The position numbers were made by a program, and so were the translations under genes. Positions 1-39,139 of a DNA stretch of 64,000 nt are shown here, piece after piece. Positions within the stretch are counted from its first letter, which is position 1. Each line of letters opens with the position of its first letter. A model generated the notes under the pieces. The model searched no databases, had not been told where the DNA came from, and saw nothing but the letters and a program-made list of their open reading frames with translations. This DNA comes from Orientallactaga sibirica. Lineage: Eukaryota > Chordata > Mammalia > Rodentia > Dipodidae. The stretch lies in the NCBI GenBank assembly GCA_036365145.1, contig JAEOAD010000794.1, forward strand, positions 62,001-126,000, read 5' to 3'.

Positions 1-345
1 ATACTTTATTAAAGAGAAAGAGGAAGAAGTAGAGAGCTACCACCATGAGGGAGGCAAGAAGGGGTAAAGCCCACTCTGTGACCCAAATTGGGGTTATAGA
101 TTCTAAATGGGGGTTGAACTAACCAGCCACGGACAAGTTTTGGGGCTGAGCTTAACCATTAACAGTGTCAGGATCAGATTTAAACCTTCCCAGAATGCTC
201 CTTTCTAGGGAGCAGGTCTAGGGAACTCCTGTAGGCAAGCGATAAGGAGAAGCTGGATTCTTCTCTGATCTAGCGAAGTGGAGACTGCAAGGATAGGCCC
301 AAAGACATCTCTGCATTTGTTGCTAGAGTTTTAAAATCAGATTTC
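1..345. other. PLK1 intronic sequence, unassigned
   Basis: No exon or clear repeat is recognised. It should be PLK1 intron, because the next exon at 2499 begins in mid-codon. Confidence 0.5.
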
Positions 346-346
346 A

Positions 347-590
347 GGGCTGGAGAGATGGCTTAGCGGTTAAGGCGCCTGCCTCCTAAGCCTAAAGAAC
401 GCTGGTTCCAATCTCCAGGTCCCACGTTTAGCCAGATGCAAAGTGAGGCAAGGGCGCAACACTGCATTTGACCACAAGGGGGCGCATGCATCTGGCGTTC
501 GTTCACAGGGGCTGAGAGACTCCTGGGACACCCATTCTTTATCTGTCTTCCTCTCCCTCTCTGTCTCTGTCTCTCTCTGAAAAAAAAAAA
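347..590 (+). mobile_element. tRNA-derived SINE, long (CTCF-motif) subfamily
   Basis: This is the best plus-strand example of the long form. It has a tRNA-like head (ggctggagagatggctta), a B-box-like 'ggttccaatctcc', a middle insertion ending in ccacaagggggcgc at 472-485, and a TC-rich tail. A (TG)n tract follows at 596-630. The family resembles the dipodid DIP SINE and is inferred to be a Pol III retroposon. Confidence 0.8.
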
Positions 591-631
<41 letters not shown>

Positions 632-695
632 ATATATATATATTCAAATATCTTACTTTCCACAGCATAGTAGTGTTTTTATTGAAAATTTATAC

Positions 696-1187
696 TGGGG
701 GCTGGGGAGTTGGCTCAGTGATTAAAGATGCTTGCTTGTAAAGCCTGTCAGCCCTAGTTCTATATCCCAAGCCACCCATATAAAGGCCAGTGAGTGAGTG
801 TTTGCAGCAGCAAGAAACCCTAGTTTTTCCATACACATACACATATAAAGATTTTAAAAATATATTTTAAAAACTCAAAACTTATTTTGAGGCTGGGAAA
901 ATGGCTCAGTATTTAAAGGCACTTGCATGCAAAACCTTCCTGTCTGGGTTCGATTCTTCAGTAACTCATGCAAAGCCAAATGTGAAAGTGGCACAAGTAA
1001 ACAACTGAAAGATTTTTATTAGGGGCTAGAGAGATTGCTCATTGGTTAAGGCACTTGTCTGCAGTGCTTCACAATCCAAGTTCAATTCCCCAGTATTCAC
1101 ATAATGCCAGATTCTCAAAGTGGAGTTCATTTGAATTGGCTAGAGGCTCTGGTGTGTCCGTTTTCTCTCTTCTTGCAAACAAACAAT
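696..1187 (+). mobile_element. Three degenerate tRNA-derived SINE copies in tandem
   Basis: Heads are visible near 698 (ggggagttggctcagtga), 893 (ggctgggaaaatggctcag) and 1023 (gggctagagagattgctca). Each is followed by a shortened, diverged body, so these are older insertions than the copy at 347. A (TG)n tract at 1190-1217 follows. Confidence 0.65.
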
Positions 1188-1224
1188 ATGTGTGTGTGTG
1201 TGCGTGTGTGTGTGTATTTTTTTT

Positions 1225-1448
1225 TTTTTTAAAGAGAGGGAGAAAGAGGCAGAGAGAAAGAATGGGTGTGCCTGGGCCTTTTAGCCACTGGGAACGAACT
1301 CCAAATGTGTGCACTCCCTTGTGCACATGTGCGACATTACACCCTTGTGTCACTTTTGTTTCTGGCTATATGTGGGACCTGGAGATTCTAACAAGTGTTC
1401 TTAGGCTTTGCAGTAAGTGCCTTAACCATTAAGCCATTTCTCCAGCTC
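1225..1448 (-). mobile_element. tRNA-derived SINE, long subfamily, diverged
   Basis: Minus-strand copy ending in 'aagccatttctccagct'. The middle insertion is present but its CTCF-like core has decayed to ctcccttgtgcacatg. Confidence 0.65.
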
Positions 1449-1487
1449 CCCCATTTTTTTTTTTAAAGATTCTTTTAAAGAGTTTTT

Positions 1488-1650
1488 TTTAGCTGGGTGT
1501 GGTGGCACACACCTTTATTCCCAGCACTGGGGAGGCAGAGGTAGGAGGATCGCTGTGAGTTCAAGGCCATCTTGAGACTACATAGTGACTTCCAGGTCAG
1601 CCTGAGCTAGAGGGAGAACCTACCTTCAAAAACAAAAACAAAAAAAAATT
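1488..1650 (+). mobile_element. B1-type SINE
   Basis: 7SL-derived B1 body: gctgggtgtggtggcaca...cccagcactgg...gagttcaaggcc...tccaggtcagcctg, with an A-rich tail (caaaaacaaaaacaaaaa). Confidence 0.85.
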
Positions 1651-1682
1651 TTTTGAGGTAAGCCCAACAGACTGTCTTCAGT

Positions 1683-2279
1683 GTTTTTTTTTTTTTTTTT
1701 TTTTTTTTTGGGGCGGGGGTAGGGGAGGCAGGTTTCAGGTAGGGTCTTGTTCTGGCCCAGGCTGACCTGGAATTCACTAGTCACAGGGTGGCCTGGAATT
1801 TATGGTGATCCTCCTACCTCTGCCTTCCAAGTGCTGGGATTAAAAGCATGCACCATCACACCTGGGTTCTTTTTTAAAAAATATTTTATTTATTTATTTG
1901 AGAGAGTGAGAAAGAGGCAGATAGAGAGAATGGGTGTACCAGGGCCTCTAGCCACTGCAAACAAACTCCAGATGCATGTGCCACCTTGTGTATCTGGCTT
2001 ACGTGGGTACTGGGGAATTGAACCTGAATCCTTAGGTTTTGCAGGCAAGCACCTTAACTGCTAAGCCATCTCTCCAGACCTAAAAACATATTTTTATTTA
2101 TTTGTAAGTAGAGAGGAAGGTGAGGCAGGAGGGTAAAGGCACACCAGAGCCTCTAGCTGCTGCAAACCAACTTCAGGTGCGTGTGCCATCTGGCTTTACA
2201 AGGGTTCTGGGGAATCGAACCCAGGTTGTTAGGCTCTGCAAGCAGGTGCCTTAACAGCCGAGCCATCTCTCCAGCCCCG
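1683..2279 (-). mobile_element. B1 SINE followed by two tRNA-derived SINEs, all minus strand
   Basis: B1 occupies about 1683-1866 with a 29-T tail; tRNA-derived SINEs lie at about 1876-2080 and 2085-2279, each ending in a reverse-complement head (agccatctctccag). This is the final stretch of intron before the PLK1 exon at 2499. Confidence 0.8.
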
Positions 2280-2498
2280 CCTTTGATTCTTTGCTTGAAA
2301 CTGGGCAGCTCTGAGAGGCTGGTGTCCTGCAAGGCCATGCTGTTGAGTCCAAGCAGCTCTGGCCTTTTGGTGAGCACCACATACCTGTCTCATGTGCATG
2401 GTGGTTAGTATACTAGTTTCCACAAAGCACTGATGCCTGATCATTTTTCTGGAAGAATGCTAGCTGTGGCCTAGCCAATGACCACATTATTTTCCTAG

Positions 2499-2654
2499 GC
2501 ATGGAGAACCCTCTGTCTGATCGTCCCCGAGACAAGGAGGAACCAGTGGTTCGCGAGGCGAGTGAGACGGTGGAGTGCCACCTTACTGACATGCTACAGC
2601 AGCTGAACTGTGTCAACGCCTCCAAGCCCTCAGAGCGGGGGCTGGTGCGACAAG
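2499..2654 (+). CDS. PLK1: PLK1 exon: linker before polo box 1
   Basis: Acceptor tttcctag, donor g|gtgagt. The exon starts with the last two bases of a Gly codon and then reads [17 protein letters not shown] through [12 protein letters not shown]. It ends in phase 1. The ATG at 2501 is internal and is not a start codon. Confidence 0.95.
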
Positions 2655-5280
2655 GTGAGTACTGTGGGGCCTGGCATCTGGAGAAGGTAGGGGGTATCTC
2701 TGCCAACACAGTATTGGTGGTTTTCTATGCTCTTGTCTCCATAATGCCTTTGTTTCCTCATTTCCTGTGGATTAAAATCCAAGTAGGTTAGCCTGCCATC
2801 TGAGACCATCCTTGGTGTGACTCCTCCCTTTTCTATTCTGTGTCTTCTTGCTCTGCATTGTCTAGGTGGTCAGTGGGCCACCCCTGTGGCTGTTTTCTAT
2901 CCAATGAATTCCTGTCAGTCCTTGAGAGACCCAGACCAGCTCCAGCCTCAGGGCTTTTGGTCCTATTACCTGCCACTCCCAATGCCCTTACTCTGCTGCC
3001 TCATGGTTTTGCCTCCGGTGTTTGCTCCTGACGCCCTCTGCTGGTAATTTCCCCACCCCTTGCCTGATTTACAGTAGTCTGTAACATTTGTTAACTGCAC
3101 ATAGTGAATTGTCCTTGTTAGTGTAGTTGTAATAGAGATTTGTTACATACACTGAATGTAGGGTTTGTATCTGGAATTTTCTTTTTCTAAATGTTTTATT
3201 TTTTTAAAAATATATTTGAGAGAGCGAGAGAGAAAGAGGAAGAGAGAGAGGGAAACAGAATAGGCGTCCCAGGGCCTCTAGCCACTGCAAACGAACTCCA
3301 GATGCTTGTGCCACCTTGTTTATCTGGCTTACATGGATCCTGGGGAATTGAACTGAGGTCCTTTGGCTTTGCAGGCAAACGCCTTAACAGCTAAGCCATT
3401 TCTCCAGCCCTGTGTCTGGAATTTTCACCTGTCAGTTTCTTCAGCACTGCAAACTGGAGCACCAGATGATCATGAGCCACTGACCTCTCACCATGACAGA
3501 ATGACTTAGAGATTTGTCCATGCATATCCTAATTACTCCTTGTCTCTGCAGCTGGGCCATAGCTAGTGGCCTAGGTTTTGCCTTTGCTCACTGCCCTCCT
3601 AGTGTCTGTCATATAGTAGGCCTTCAGTTAGTGTCTCTTGAATGAACGAGTGCATGGGTCTTGATGTGCTGGGCTGTAACTCTCCACTTGGTTGTCTGGG
3701 CTTGTCCATGGCAGAGAGCCTGCCATGCTCTGCCCTGGTCCTCTTGATGCCCCAGTATACCCCCTTGGAGTGGGCTGACTGCCAGAGTAGACTTGCGGGA
3801 AAAGGCTAGCCTGTCTGATTGGTGTTCTGTTTTGTCTCAGAGGAGGCTGAGGACCCTGCCTGCATCCCCATCTTCTGGGTCAGCAAGTGGGTGGACTATT
3901 CGGACAAGTATGGCCTCGGTAGGTTTCTTCCAGAATGGTGGGGGTGGGAGGCAGGGTGCAGGTGCTTCCAAGAGATTTCTTTTTTTGTGGTACTGAGGAT
4001 TGAACTTTGAATTTAAGGCCTTGGGCATGCTAGGCAAGCACTCTCTCACTGTGCTACATCCCAGGCTTCCTATTCTCCAGTATCCTCCCTCCACCCCTTC
4101 TGAGATCTTCCTCTACCTGCCACTAGGGTATCAGCTGTGTGACAACAGCGTAGGTGTGCTCTTCAATGACTCAACACGCCTCATTCTCTACAATGATGGG
4201 GACAGCCTGCAGTACATAGAGCGGGATGGAACCGAGTCCTACCTCACTGTGAATTCCCACCCCAACTCCTTGATGAAGAAGGTGCCTACTGGTTGCTGTA
4301 GGTGTGGTGGGCATGGGGGCTGCAGCGGATTGAGACCCTTATTCTGGAATCCCTCCCCTGCTTTTTCCCACCAGATCACTCTCCTCAAGTACTTCCGCAA
4401 TTACATGAGTGAACACCTGCTGAAGGCAGGCGCCAACATCACCCCAAGGGAAGGCGATGAGCTGGCCCGGCTGCCCTACCTACGGACCTGGTTCCGCACA
4501 CGCAGTGCCATCATCCTGCACCTCAGCAATGGCACTGTCCAGATTAACTTCTTCCAGGTGTGCATGGGTAGGAGGGAGACATGGGGTGGGACGTGCTTGG
4601 GATGGCCATGTGAGTTGTGAGGGCCTGCTTCCTGACCTTGGCTGTAGGCAGTAGGAAGGCAGTGAGATGGACTTCACCAGCTGGAACGCCTTTCACCCTC
4701 TGTCCCCTCCAGCTCCAGACACTAGCAGCTGAGGTGCCTTCCACCCACTGGGGTCTTCACACTCTCTCTTCCCTTCTAGGACCACACCAAACTCATCCTG
4801 TGCCCGCTGATGGCCGCTGTAACCTACATTGATGAAAAAAGGGACTTCCGCACCTACCGCCTGAGCCTCCTTGAGGAACATGGCTGCTGCAAAGAGCTGG
4901 CCAGCAGGCTGCGTTATGCCCGCACCATGGTGGACAAGCTACTGAACACACGCTCTGCCTGCAACCGCCTCAAGGCCTCCTCCTAGGCCTCACTTCCCTC
5001 TGGACTGGTGCTCCTTCACTCCGCAAGCCCTGGGTCTGCACTGGTGGACTCCTGGGGCTGCTGTTGCTAGGCAACCTCTGGCCCTGGGGGCTGGGCAGGG
5101 AGCTGGGCTGTCCTTGCAGGTGGGGTTGCCATGTAAGTTATTTTTGTACATGTTCGGGAGTGGGTTCTACAGCCTCTTCCCTGCCCTCCACCCACTGTAT
5201 GAATTGTACAGATATTTCTATTGAATTTGGGATTGCCCTTTCTTTAGCTTTATATACATTAAACATATACAGATCCTTTT
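2499..5280 (+). CDS. PLK1: PLK1 (polo-like kinase 1), C-terminal half: last five coding exons and 3' UTR
   Basis: Serine/threonine kinase of mitosis; it acts at centrosomes, kinetochores and the midbody and docks on phosphorylated partners through its two polo boxes. Only the 3' part of the gene is present. Coding exons are 2499-2654, 3841-3918, 4127-4281, 4375-4557 and 4780-4986. All have AG acceptors, and the phases join without a break (about 259 codons). The product matches the end of mammalian PLK1: interdomain linker ([18 protein letters not shown]), polo box 1 ([15 protein letters not shown]) and polo box 2 (DHTKLILCP). Phosphopeptide-pincer residues Trp414, His538 and Lys540 (human numbering) are retained. 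The kinase domain is encoded left of the window. The C-terminus reads RLKASS, one Ser longer than the human RLKAS as I remember it. Its convergent neighbour is ERN2, the same order as in human. Identity is very secure. Confidence 0.97.
3188..3410 (-). mobile_element. tRNA-derived SINE in PLK1 intron
   Basis: Minus strand, short form: T-rich tail, gagagagaaagagg, gcctctagccactgcaaacg, and the head 'taagccatttctccagccc'. Confidence 0.85.
3425..3660. mobile_element. Ancient L2/MIR-like remnant
   Basis: The pattern 'catatagtaggccttcagttag...cttgaatgaacgag' resembles the 3' end of mammalian LINE-2/MIR elements (…agtaggcgctcaataaat…ttgaatgaatgaa). The match is degenerate and only the last ~70 bp is convincing. 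Confidence 0.45.
3841..3918 (+). CDS. PLK1: PLK1 exon: start of polo box 1
   Basis: Acceptor gtctcag, donor g|gtaggt. It encodes [17 protein letters not shown] followed by VDYSDKYGL, identical to human PLK1 as recalled, and includes the phosphopeptide-binding Trp. Confidence 0.96.
3966..4075 (-). mobile_element. ID-type SINE in PLK1 intron
   Basis: Reverse complement of an ID/BC1-like head: tggtactgaggattgaac...gggcatgctaggcaagca...gtgctacatcccaggc. ID elements derive from tRNA-Ala/BC1 and are rodent-specific. Confidence 0.7.
4127..4281 (+). CDS. PLK1: PLK1 exon: polo box 1
   Basis: Acceptor cactag. It encodes [20 protein letters not shown] and continues to [10 protein letters not shown]. 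The donor is aag|gtgcct, a weak match to the consensus after GT, but reading frame and homology both require the junction here. Confidence 0.95.
4375..4557 (+). CDS. PLK1: PLK1 exon: inter-polo-box region and start of polo box 2
   Basis: Acceptor cccaccag, donor cag|gtgtgc; 61 codons, phase 0 at both ends. It begins [19 protein letters not shown] and ends [10 protein letters not shown]. Confidence 0.96.
4780..4986 (+). CDS. PLK1: PLK1 terminal coding exon
   Basis: Acceptor cccttctag. It encodes [20 protein letters not shown] through [13 protein letters not shown] and ends RLKASS, with TAG at 4984-4986. It carries the His and Lys of the polo-box pincer. Confidence 0.96.
   Translation, partial: DHTKLILCPLMAAVTYIDEKRDFRTYRLSLLEEHGCCKELASRLRYARTMVDKLLNTRSACNRLKASS
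4987..5280 (+). other. PLK1: PLK1 3' UTR with polyadenylation signal
   Basis: The region runs from the stop codon to a probable cleavage site near 5280. An ATTAAA signal lies at 5258-5263 and is followed by a T-rich stretch (cctttttgttctg). It contains no repeat insertion. The cleavage position is inferred from the signal. Confidence 0.8.
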
Positions 5281-5417
5281 TGTTCTGATTCCCTGAGGGT
5301 GCCAGGCTCCAGTGTTTCTCTGTTCCAGCGGTCTCTGGCTGTCAAGCCATTGCTGGTCCTTTCAGATGCTTCCCAAGGCCTCATGCCCAGCTCCTTGGCC
5401 CACCTCTGAAGCCCTGG
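5249..5417 (-). other. ERN2: ERN2 3' UTR, probably overlapping the PLK1 3' end
   Basis: I see no AATAAA or ATTAAA on the minus strand between the ERN2 stop and PLK1. The nearest variant signal is TATAAA (plus-strand tttata, 5249-5254), inside the PLK1 3' UTR. The two transcripts may overlap tail to tail; the end is uncertain. Confidence 0.4.
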
Positions 5418-34470
<29,053 letters not shown>

Positions 34471-34949
34471 CGCGCCGGGGCGAGGGCAGCCGCAGCGTCG
34501 GCGGTCCCTCCGCACAGTCTGGAGCCCGCGAGGCTCCCGTTCCACCCGGAGGAGACTCCGCCCGGGGCTGGGCTAGAGGCTTGGGCACAACCTCAGCCCA
34601 CAGCCGTCCTCGCCCTTCCTATCGCGCTCATACCCGCATCCCTCCCGAGGTCTCTTCCACCCTGCCTCTGGCCGAGGGAGAGGTTTTCCTAAGTGGGGCT
34701 GGTTCCGGGAGAACTGTGCCGATTCATCATCTCCTCCTTTCGCCTCACAGTACTCCCCGAGGCCAGGCTTAGACTCAGGACTGGAATCGAAATGCAGATT
34801 AGGTTGGACCTCAGAGCTTTTTATTATCACATTAAATGATCTCCACTGAGCTGTTTATTATGAAACATATTGATGGCTGCACTAATTCATTCAATAGGTA
34901 TTTACGTATGCATTATGATCTATTTATTATATGGTAGCCTGGTGAGAGG

Positions 34950-36415
34950 AATAAAAAAAAAAAGCAGCTCCGTATGCAGCCTGTTGGGGAAGAAAAGTCA
35001 TCAAGGGTCTTAAGCAGCAGTGGGCCCTGCAAGTTTTAGGGCTGACCAGCCAGGCTAACAGTACCAACTGGTGCAATGATGGCATGTCTGTCATGGGGGA
35101 AACCCAATGCTCTCTGATTGGACGGGAGGACCACTCCACGAGGAAATTCCTGCTTGGTATTGCAAAACCTAATCAAAAGCCTATGGCTGGGGAGGTTATT
35201 AGCCCTAGGGCGAAAACCACTACTGTTGTCTGGCCAAATGGATATATTATGCCCGACAAACTGCTCTGTAAACACTTATGTTTATTTATGCCCATATATT
35301 AATGTTCCTCACTTTAAAACATATTTGTTATCCTTTTAACCCCAATGCTTTAAAATATTTTACTTTTATTTATTTATTTATGAGAGAGAGAGAGACAAAG
35401 AATGGGTGTGCCAGGGCCTCTAGCCACTGCGAACGAACTCAGAAGCCTGTGCCACCATGTGCCTTTGGCTTATGTGGTTATTTGGGAATCAAACCTGGGT
35501 CCTTAGGCTTCACAGGCAAGTGCCTTAACCACTAAGCCATCTCTCCAGCCCCTATTTATTTTTTATATTTATTTATTTATTTGAGAAAGAGAGAGAAAGA
35601 GGCATACAGAAGAAAGAATGGTCATGCCAGGGCCTCTAGCCACTGCAAAGAAACTCCAGACACATGTGCCACCTTTTGCATTTGTTTTACATGGGTCCTG
35701 GGGAATTGAACCTGAGTCCCTAGGCTTCACAGGAAAGCACCTTAACTGCTAAGCCATCTCTCCAGCTCTACTCTCAGAGAGAGAAAGAAGCAGATAGGTA
35801 GATAAATAGGGGGAGAGAGAGAGAAAGAGAGAGAGAGGGAGAGAATGGGTGTGCCAGGGCCTTCAGCCATTGTACACAAACTCCAGACATATGCGCCACT
35901 TTGTGCATCTGGCTTATGTAGGTACTGGGGAATTGATCCTGGGTTCTTAGGCTTCACAGGCAAGTGCCTTAACTGCTAAGCCATCACTCCAGCCATACTC
36001 TCACTTTTCAGATGGTGGTAATCACTTGGTATGGGGACCTGGGGGAACTCAGAACTCATCAAAGTGTGGCAAAGAGACAGTGGAGACATCTCTACCACGC
36101 CTTCCAAGGCTCAAGGATCATGGCAGAAGAGGTGATGGAGAGTGTAAAAGCCAAACGAAAAAGAGGAGTGCTTTGTAACACTGTCTTCCAAACACAAAGG
36201 GGCTTTGGCATTCATAACCTCACATTGCTGACATTACCGACACAAGACCTGCAAAACAGGAGGGAAAAAATGATGACATCAAAATAGACCAGGGACTAGT
36301 TGGAAAGAAAGGATTTAGTAAAGCAAGGGGACACAGGAGAATGGTGGGAGGGGATCAGGACACATTGTGTATATGTATGGAGGTTGTCCATCAAGTTTTC
36401 AAAAGGCAGCTCTCT
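34950..36415 (+). mobile_element. LINE-1 3' end split by three stacked SINEs
   Basis: L1 parts at 34950-35345 and 35997-36415. tRNA-derived SINEs (-) at 35350-35552, 35557-35768 and 35772-35995 separate 'atattaatgttcctcacttt' from 'tactctcacttttcagatggtgg'. Confidence 0.75.
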
Positions 36416-36439
36416 GTCTTTGTAGAGCTTATAGATTCA

Positions 36440-36800
36440 CAACTCCAAGACATCAGACAAAGCGGGGCATGTCAGGAGTTCAAGGTCATTCTCGGCTGCA
36501 TCGTGAGTTCGAGGACATCTTAGGTAACCAATTGCACTAGACCCTGCCTCACAAAACAATAACAATAACAACAACAATAACAATAAGAAGACCATACACG
36601 GGCTGGAGACATGATTTAGTGATTAAGGCACTTGTCTGCAAAGCCTGAGGATCCAGGTTTGATTCCCCAGTACCCGTGTGGCGCACGTGTCTGGAGTTCG
36701 TTTGCAGTGGCTGGATGCCTTGCCATGCCCATTCTCTCTTTGTCTCTCATCTGCCTCTTTCTCTCTCTCTGTCTCTCAAATAAATAAATAATTTTTTTTA
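36440..36800 (+). mobile_element. Old B1-like element and tRNA-derived SINE
   Basis: B1-like 36455-36590 with (AACAAT)n tail; tRNA-SINE 36600-36795. Confidence 0.7.
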
Positions 36801-36804
36801 AAAA

Positions 36805-37455
36805 AGAAGACCATTCAGAATGGAAGGACATCTTGCTATGTCTATGACTATCCTTCATGTAGACTTCCTCATGTTGGTTCAGGGAGGGCCTGTGGAAGTC
36901 ATTCAAGGTAGGCTCCATTCTGTGTTCAAAATCTGACTCTTTCTCCAAAAGAAGGGTAGGACTGCTTACAATGCAATCCTTCAGACAGGAATTTGTCTTG
37001 ATATCCATGACCTCACCAGTGCCCAGCACTACCTCACAAGACCCTCATAATAGGAAGAAAAGATGATTACATCAAAATAAAAGAGAGTCAGGCATGGTGC
37101 CACATGCCTTTAATCCCAGCACTCAGGAGGCAGAGGTAGGAGGATCACTGTGAGTTCGAGGCCACCCTGAGACTACATAGTGAATTCCAGGTCAGCCTGA
37201 GCTAGAGCGAGACCCTACCTCGAAAAACAAAAACAAAAACAAAACAAACAAAAAAACCCAAAAAACAAACAAACAAGCAACAAAAAACACAACCCCCAAA
37301 ACACCAAACAAACAAACAAACAAACAAACAAATAAAAGAAATACTGAGAGAGGAAAGGGATATGATGGACAGTGGATTTGTGAGGGGGAAAGTGGGGGAG
37401 GGGAGGGAATGATCATAGCTTATTGTCTATAGTCAATGGAAATTGTCACTGTGTG
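36805..37455 (+). mobile_element. LINE-1 3' end with inserted B1
   Basis: L1 at 36805-37083 and 37336-37455 (gatatccatgacctcacc…gatatgatgg…attgtctatagtcaatgg). The B1 (+) at 37085-37335 has a long (AAACA)n tail. Confidence 0.7.
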
Positions 37456-37610
37456 CTGTGGGCTATGCTGTGGTAGCCTCAGCAGAAGGCCTTCGTTTCC
37501 TTGGCTTCCTCCTGCCCCAGCCTGGTCCTTTCACTTCCCTTCTGGAGAGTTCTGCCCCATACATCACTGAAACAAAAATCCTGGTCCCAGCCTCTGCCCT
37601 TTCTCTCTCT

Positions 37611-37611
<1 letters not shown>

Positions 37612-37662
<51 letters not shown>

Positions 37663-37800
37663 TTTTTTTTTTTTTTGAGGTAGGGTCTCACTCTAGCCCA
37701 GGCTGACCTGGAATTCACTCTGTATTCTCAGGGTGGCCTCGAACTCATGGTGATCCTCCTACCTCTGCCTCCCGAGTGCTGGAATTAAAGCAGCCTCTGC
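37612..37800. mobile_element. (CTTT)n microsatellite joined to a minus-strand B1
   Basis: About 12 CTTT units 37612-37662, then poly-T and B1 (-) to about 37795. The repeat probably grew from the B1 tail. Confidence 0.8.
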
Positions 37801-37894
37801 TTTTTCAAATCTGATCTCTGATACCCTCTGATCACATTTCCATGGAACTGTGGATAGCCCAACTGGCCCAAGATACAAAGTTACTTTAGAAAGA

Positions 37895-38065
37895 TACACA
37901 TGGGCAGGGCATGGTGGCACACACTTTTAATTCCAGCACTGAGTTCAAGGCCAGCCTGAGACTACATAGTGAATTCCAGTTAGCCTGGGCTAGAGAGAGA
38001 CCCTACCTTGAAACAAACAAACAAAAAAAAGCACCCCCCCCAAAAAAAAAGAAAGAAAGAAAGAA
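37895..38065 (+). mobile_element. B1 SINE, internally deleted
   Basis: 'gggcagggcatggtggcacac…tccagcactgagttcaaggcc' lacks the middle of the B1 left part. Confidence 0.7.
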
Positions 38066-38385
38066 AGATGATGACATCAAAATAAGAGAGAGACTGATAG
38101 AGAGGGGGAGGGGATATGATGGAGAGTGGAGTTTCAAAGGGGAAAGTGGGGGGAGGGAGGGAATTACCATGGGATATTGTCTACAATTATAGAAGTTGTC
38201 AAGCCGGGTGTGGTGGCGCACTCGGGAGGCAGAGGTAGGAGGATTGCCGAGAGTTCGAGGCCACCCTGAGACTACATAGTTAATTCCAGGTCAGCCTGGA
38301 CCAGAATGAGACCCTACCTTGCAAAACCAAAAAAAAAAAAAAAACCAATTATAGAAGTTGTCAATGAAAAAATAAAAGTTAAGTC
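38066..38385 (+). mobile_element. LINE-1 3' tail with B1 insertion and clear target-site duplication
   Basis: L1 end 38066-38202. B1 (+) 38203-38345 is flanked on both sides by 'aattatagaagttgtcaa', an 18-bp target-site duplication. Confidence 0.8.
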
Positions 38386-38389
38386 AGGC

Positions 38390-38570
38390 ATGGTGGTGCA
38401 CGCCTTTAATCCCAGCACTCGGGAGGCAGAGGTAGGAGGATCGCGGAAAGTTCGAGGCCACCCTGAGACTACATAGTGAATTCCAGGTCAGCCTGGGCTA
38501 GAGTGAAACCCTATCTCGAAAAACCACAATAAAAATAACAATAAAATTAAAATTATAAAAGAAAGATATA
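38390..38570 (+). mobile_element. B1 SINE
   Basis: Full B1 body with (AATAA)-rich tail; CpGs partly retained. Confidence 0.85.
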
Positions 38571-38639
38571 TATGGTTCTATAACATAAAATATAACTATA
38601 GGTCATAATAACCTACTGCATATTAATTTTTAAATTTTT

Positions 38640-39075
38640 TAATTTGAATATATTTTATTTATTTATTTGAGAGAAAGAGGTAGAAAGAGAGAGAGAGAGA
38701 GAGAGAATGGGCAAGCCAGGGCCTCCAGCCACTGCAAACGAACTCCAGATGCATGCACGCGCCCCCTTATGCATCTGGCTTACCTGGGTACTAGAGATTC
38801 AAACTGGGATCCTTTGCCTTTGCAGGCAAATGCCTTAACTGCTATCTCTACAGCCCTTATTTTTATTTGAGACAGAGAGGGAGAGGGAAAGAGAGGGAGA
38901 GAGACACACACACAGAGAGAATTCGCATGTTAGAGTCTCTAGCCACTGCAAACAAACTCCAGATGCATGCATCACCTTGTGCATCTGGCTTACATGGGAC
39001 CTGGAGAATTGAACCTAGGTCTTTAAGCTTCACAGGCAAGTGTTTTAACTGCTAAGCCATCTCTCTAGCCTCCTA
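38640..39075 (-). mobile_element. Two tRNA-derived SINEs
   Basis: 38640-38855 and 38860-39072, each with (AG)-rich tail and reverse-complement head (gccatctctctagcc). Confidence 0.8.
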
Positions 39076-39139
39076 ATGCATATTTTATGAAGAAACAGAA
39101 GGAAGGAGCTCAAAGGTAAAACCAGAAATGGAGAAGTGG

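Noticed and set aside
347..370. tRNA gene suggested by A- and B-box-like sequences
   Set aside because: The same head occurs dozens of times with SINE bodies and A-rich tails. These are tRNA-derived SINEs, not tRNA genes.
34471..34545. Upstream in-frame ATG (34545) extending ERN2 by 25 residues
   Set aside because: The extension is Arg-rich, would put a charged stretch before the signal peptide, and has no counterpart in human ERN2.
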